From contig CM030851.1 in the NCBI GenBank assembly GCA_018105865.1, positions 8,423,828 through 8,487,827 on the forward strand: a stretch of 64,000 nucleotides of DNA. Direction: 5' to 3'. Positions 62,170 to 64,000 of the stretch are shown here, piece after piece. Origin of the DNA: Metaphire vulgaris. Lineage: Eukaryota; Annelida; Clitellata; Crassiclitellata; Megascolecidae. The number at the start of each line of letters is the position of its first letter. The stretch's first letter is position 1. The translations under genes and the position numbers were made by a program. The notes beneath the pieces are model-generated. The model ran no database searches, was not told the origin of the DNA, and saw nothing but the letters and a program-made list of their open reading frames with translations.

Positions 62170-64000
62170 ATGATGACATTTCTATAAGTATGAATTATTC
62201 CTGTAGATACTTGAATAATAAATTATTGCTTGAATATTTTACAAATAATTGTCCGGATTCCTGATTGGTGGTGGCAGTGGCAGGGGGGGCAGTGGCACAT
62301 TATGCAACATTTTATCTTGAGAAAAGGAATGTTTTTGAGGTAGTATTTTGAGTTTATGTCTTCCCATAAATCTGTATTTCTTATCTTATCTCTCCAGTTG
62401 TTTATCATGATTTTCAATTGGGTACTTCTTTTCAATGGCGTTCATCTTCATTTCAAGTGTGTTTACCCAGGTAATAGTGAGAATGTAGTTGCTATGCCTG
62501 TGTTGTGTTTGTTTTATCATATTGAAGTGAGGTTGACATTGGACATAGGCAGTGTTCTTAATTCTGATCCCCTTTGCGTCTCTGTACTACAATGATCACT
62601 GTTGTTAAGCCACAGATTGCTCAATGCAGTCTGTGACTTAACTGCTTTTGAAAGCATTCCAAAGCTTCTTTCAAGAATATTTGCACACATGACTGGACAA
62701 AGGGGCCAACCATAAAGTTTGTCATGCTCGAATGGGGGGGGGGGTCTAAGGAACTGTGACAATTTGTGGCAGGGGAGGGATAATGACCAGCAGTATAAAT
62801 AAACCCTTAAATATAAATGATCGCTCCTGTCCTGAATATCCGACATCACTGGTTCGGCGCCACACCATACCTGCTAGCAGCCAGCAGCTTCGCTCTTATA
62901 GCCGGGTCTCTCTGATTATTCCACCTCCGTCTCAAACAAAGATAGAACAGGGATGGCCAAACTGCTGCTCGTGAGCTGCATATGGCTCTTCTAGTAGAAT
63001 CTGTGGCTCGCAAATAGTTGAAGAATTAGAGCAGATTAACAGATCAACAGAAGCATACAATTGCCACATAGCAGCAGGGGTGTAAACCACGGGGGGCGGT
63101 CCCCTCAATAATTAGTAGAGAGGATAGAGTATCAATCACCCCCCAATGTTTTGTGCTTATGGTAAAAAAATTTCTATCCCCCCCTATGATGTTGATGCCA
63201 GGATTACGCCAATGCGAGCATCCAAATGTTTGTCTATGTTATGGCTGCATTCGCTCATTTCGGTGCCATATAGTTAAAACAATTATTTGATGCACTGTTA
63301 TAATTAACACTAATAACACTGGTTTACATCAAATTTATTGTCTAAGTTTTCTTAGCAGATTAAGGACAATTTCAATGTCCTAAATCCAAATATAACATTG
63401 GTTTTGCTCAATCAGGTCAACTTTTTGATATATCGCTACTTTATGATTTTTCATGTATACATGTGTTTTCTATTAACGCCATGCAGATTTCATTATAATG
63501 AAATGGTCAACACACAGTTTGTTGCCTGCAAAGTAAGACCTGTTCTTGATTAATTTTGGTGCCCTGATTCCAAAAATGTTAGCCGTTTTGCCCCATCAGC
63601 TCTAGTTTTTGAGATACGGCTTAGTCGTCCTTGTATTTTGGTTCTACTAAAGTGCGTTAACTGCAGAATCCTTAATCTATTCAAATTCTATAATTGAACA
63701 GCAAAAATCTTCAAAGCAACAACTATTACATATTTAGATACAACTATATTAATGAGTGAATTAGTTGTCATTCATATTGTCACACTAGAAATCAGAAAAA
63801 ATGACACTTCAAGCATTTAACATGCAATTGTATTTCTAAATGTGTCCTGGAGGTATGTTGCTGCTCCTGCATCCACAATTACCTCAAAACAGTTGTCATG
63901 AACCATGCTTTTTTAATTAAATAATATAATTTATGATACTGCACATATTTCAATTGATTTCTTCTGGAAATATAAAACCTTTAATGATAATAACAAAGAC
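62170..64000. other. UGDH intron 1, no further exon seen
   Basis: AT-rich DNA with an AC/TG-rich patch further left (61684-61735) and G-runs at 62285 and 62734. No sequence encoding the next UGDH residues was found up to the end of the window. Confidence 0.5.

Overview
This window is nuclear DNA from an invertebrate animal. Its genes are split into many short exons with mostly GT-AG introns, it is crowded with transposon remnants and microsatellites, and it carries a paramyosin gene, a thick-filament protein that vertebrates lack. The species cannot be fixed from this sequence. The frequent AGGCCTA-type words and the many CAGTGGCGTAGCC-type mini-transposons would suit a marine invertebrate such as an echinoderm, hemichordate or lophotrochozoan, but that is an impression only.

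Three genes are supported. (1) Paramyosin, minus strand, 21837 down to 3021. Fifteen coding exons join in frame into 874 residues of coiled coil with short non-helical ends. Three of its fourteen introns appear to use GC-AG splice sites. A TATA box lies upstream at 22150-22155. (2) A lamin B receptor / delta14-sterol reductase family gene, plus strand, with a promoter and leader exon near 44.8-44.9 kb and coding exons from 45551 to 54470. The 577-residue product has an Arg-Ser-rich head but no Tudor domain, followed by the sterol-reductase membrane domain. (3) The first coding exon of UDP-glucose 6-dehydrogenase, plus strand, 60998-61168. The rest of that gene lies to the right of the window.

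The rest is a transposon mosaic. Most prominent are short non-autonomous hAT-like elements (about 190-600 bp, ends CAG...CTG), many with exact or near-exact 8-bp target-site duplications. One 1,440-bp hAT relic keeps part of a BED zinc finger. Also present are a Mutator-like element with long terminal inverted repeats (TIRs), a pair of elements rich in TGACGTCA, pogo- and mariner-like hairpins, several dead LINE 3' ends, tRNA-derived SINEs and long microsatellites. The 22-44 kb interval between paramyosin and the sterol-reductase gene is almost entirely such material.

The most unusual signal is a short internal word, consensus TGACRAGCAAAAAAGGTC, found some 25 times on both strands inside many different hAT-like families whose ends and bodies otherwise differ. 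In one element with an exact 8-bp duplication, part of the word has grown into a tandem array. This shared cassette is the best candidate for something undescribed.
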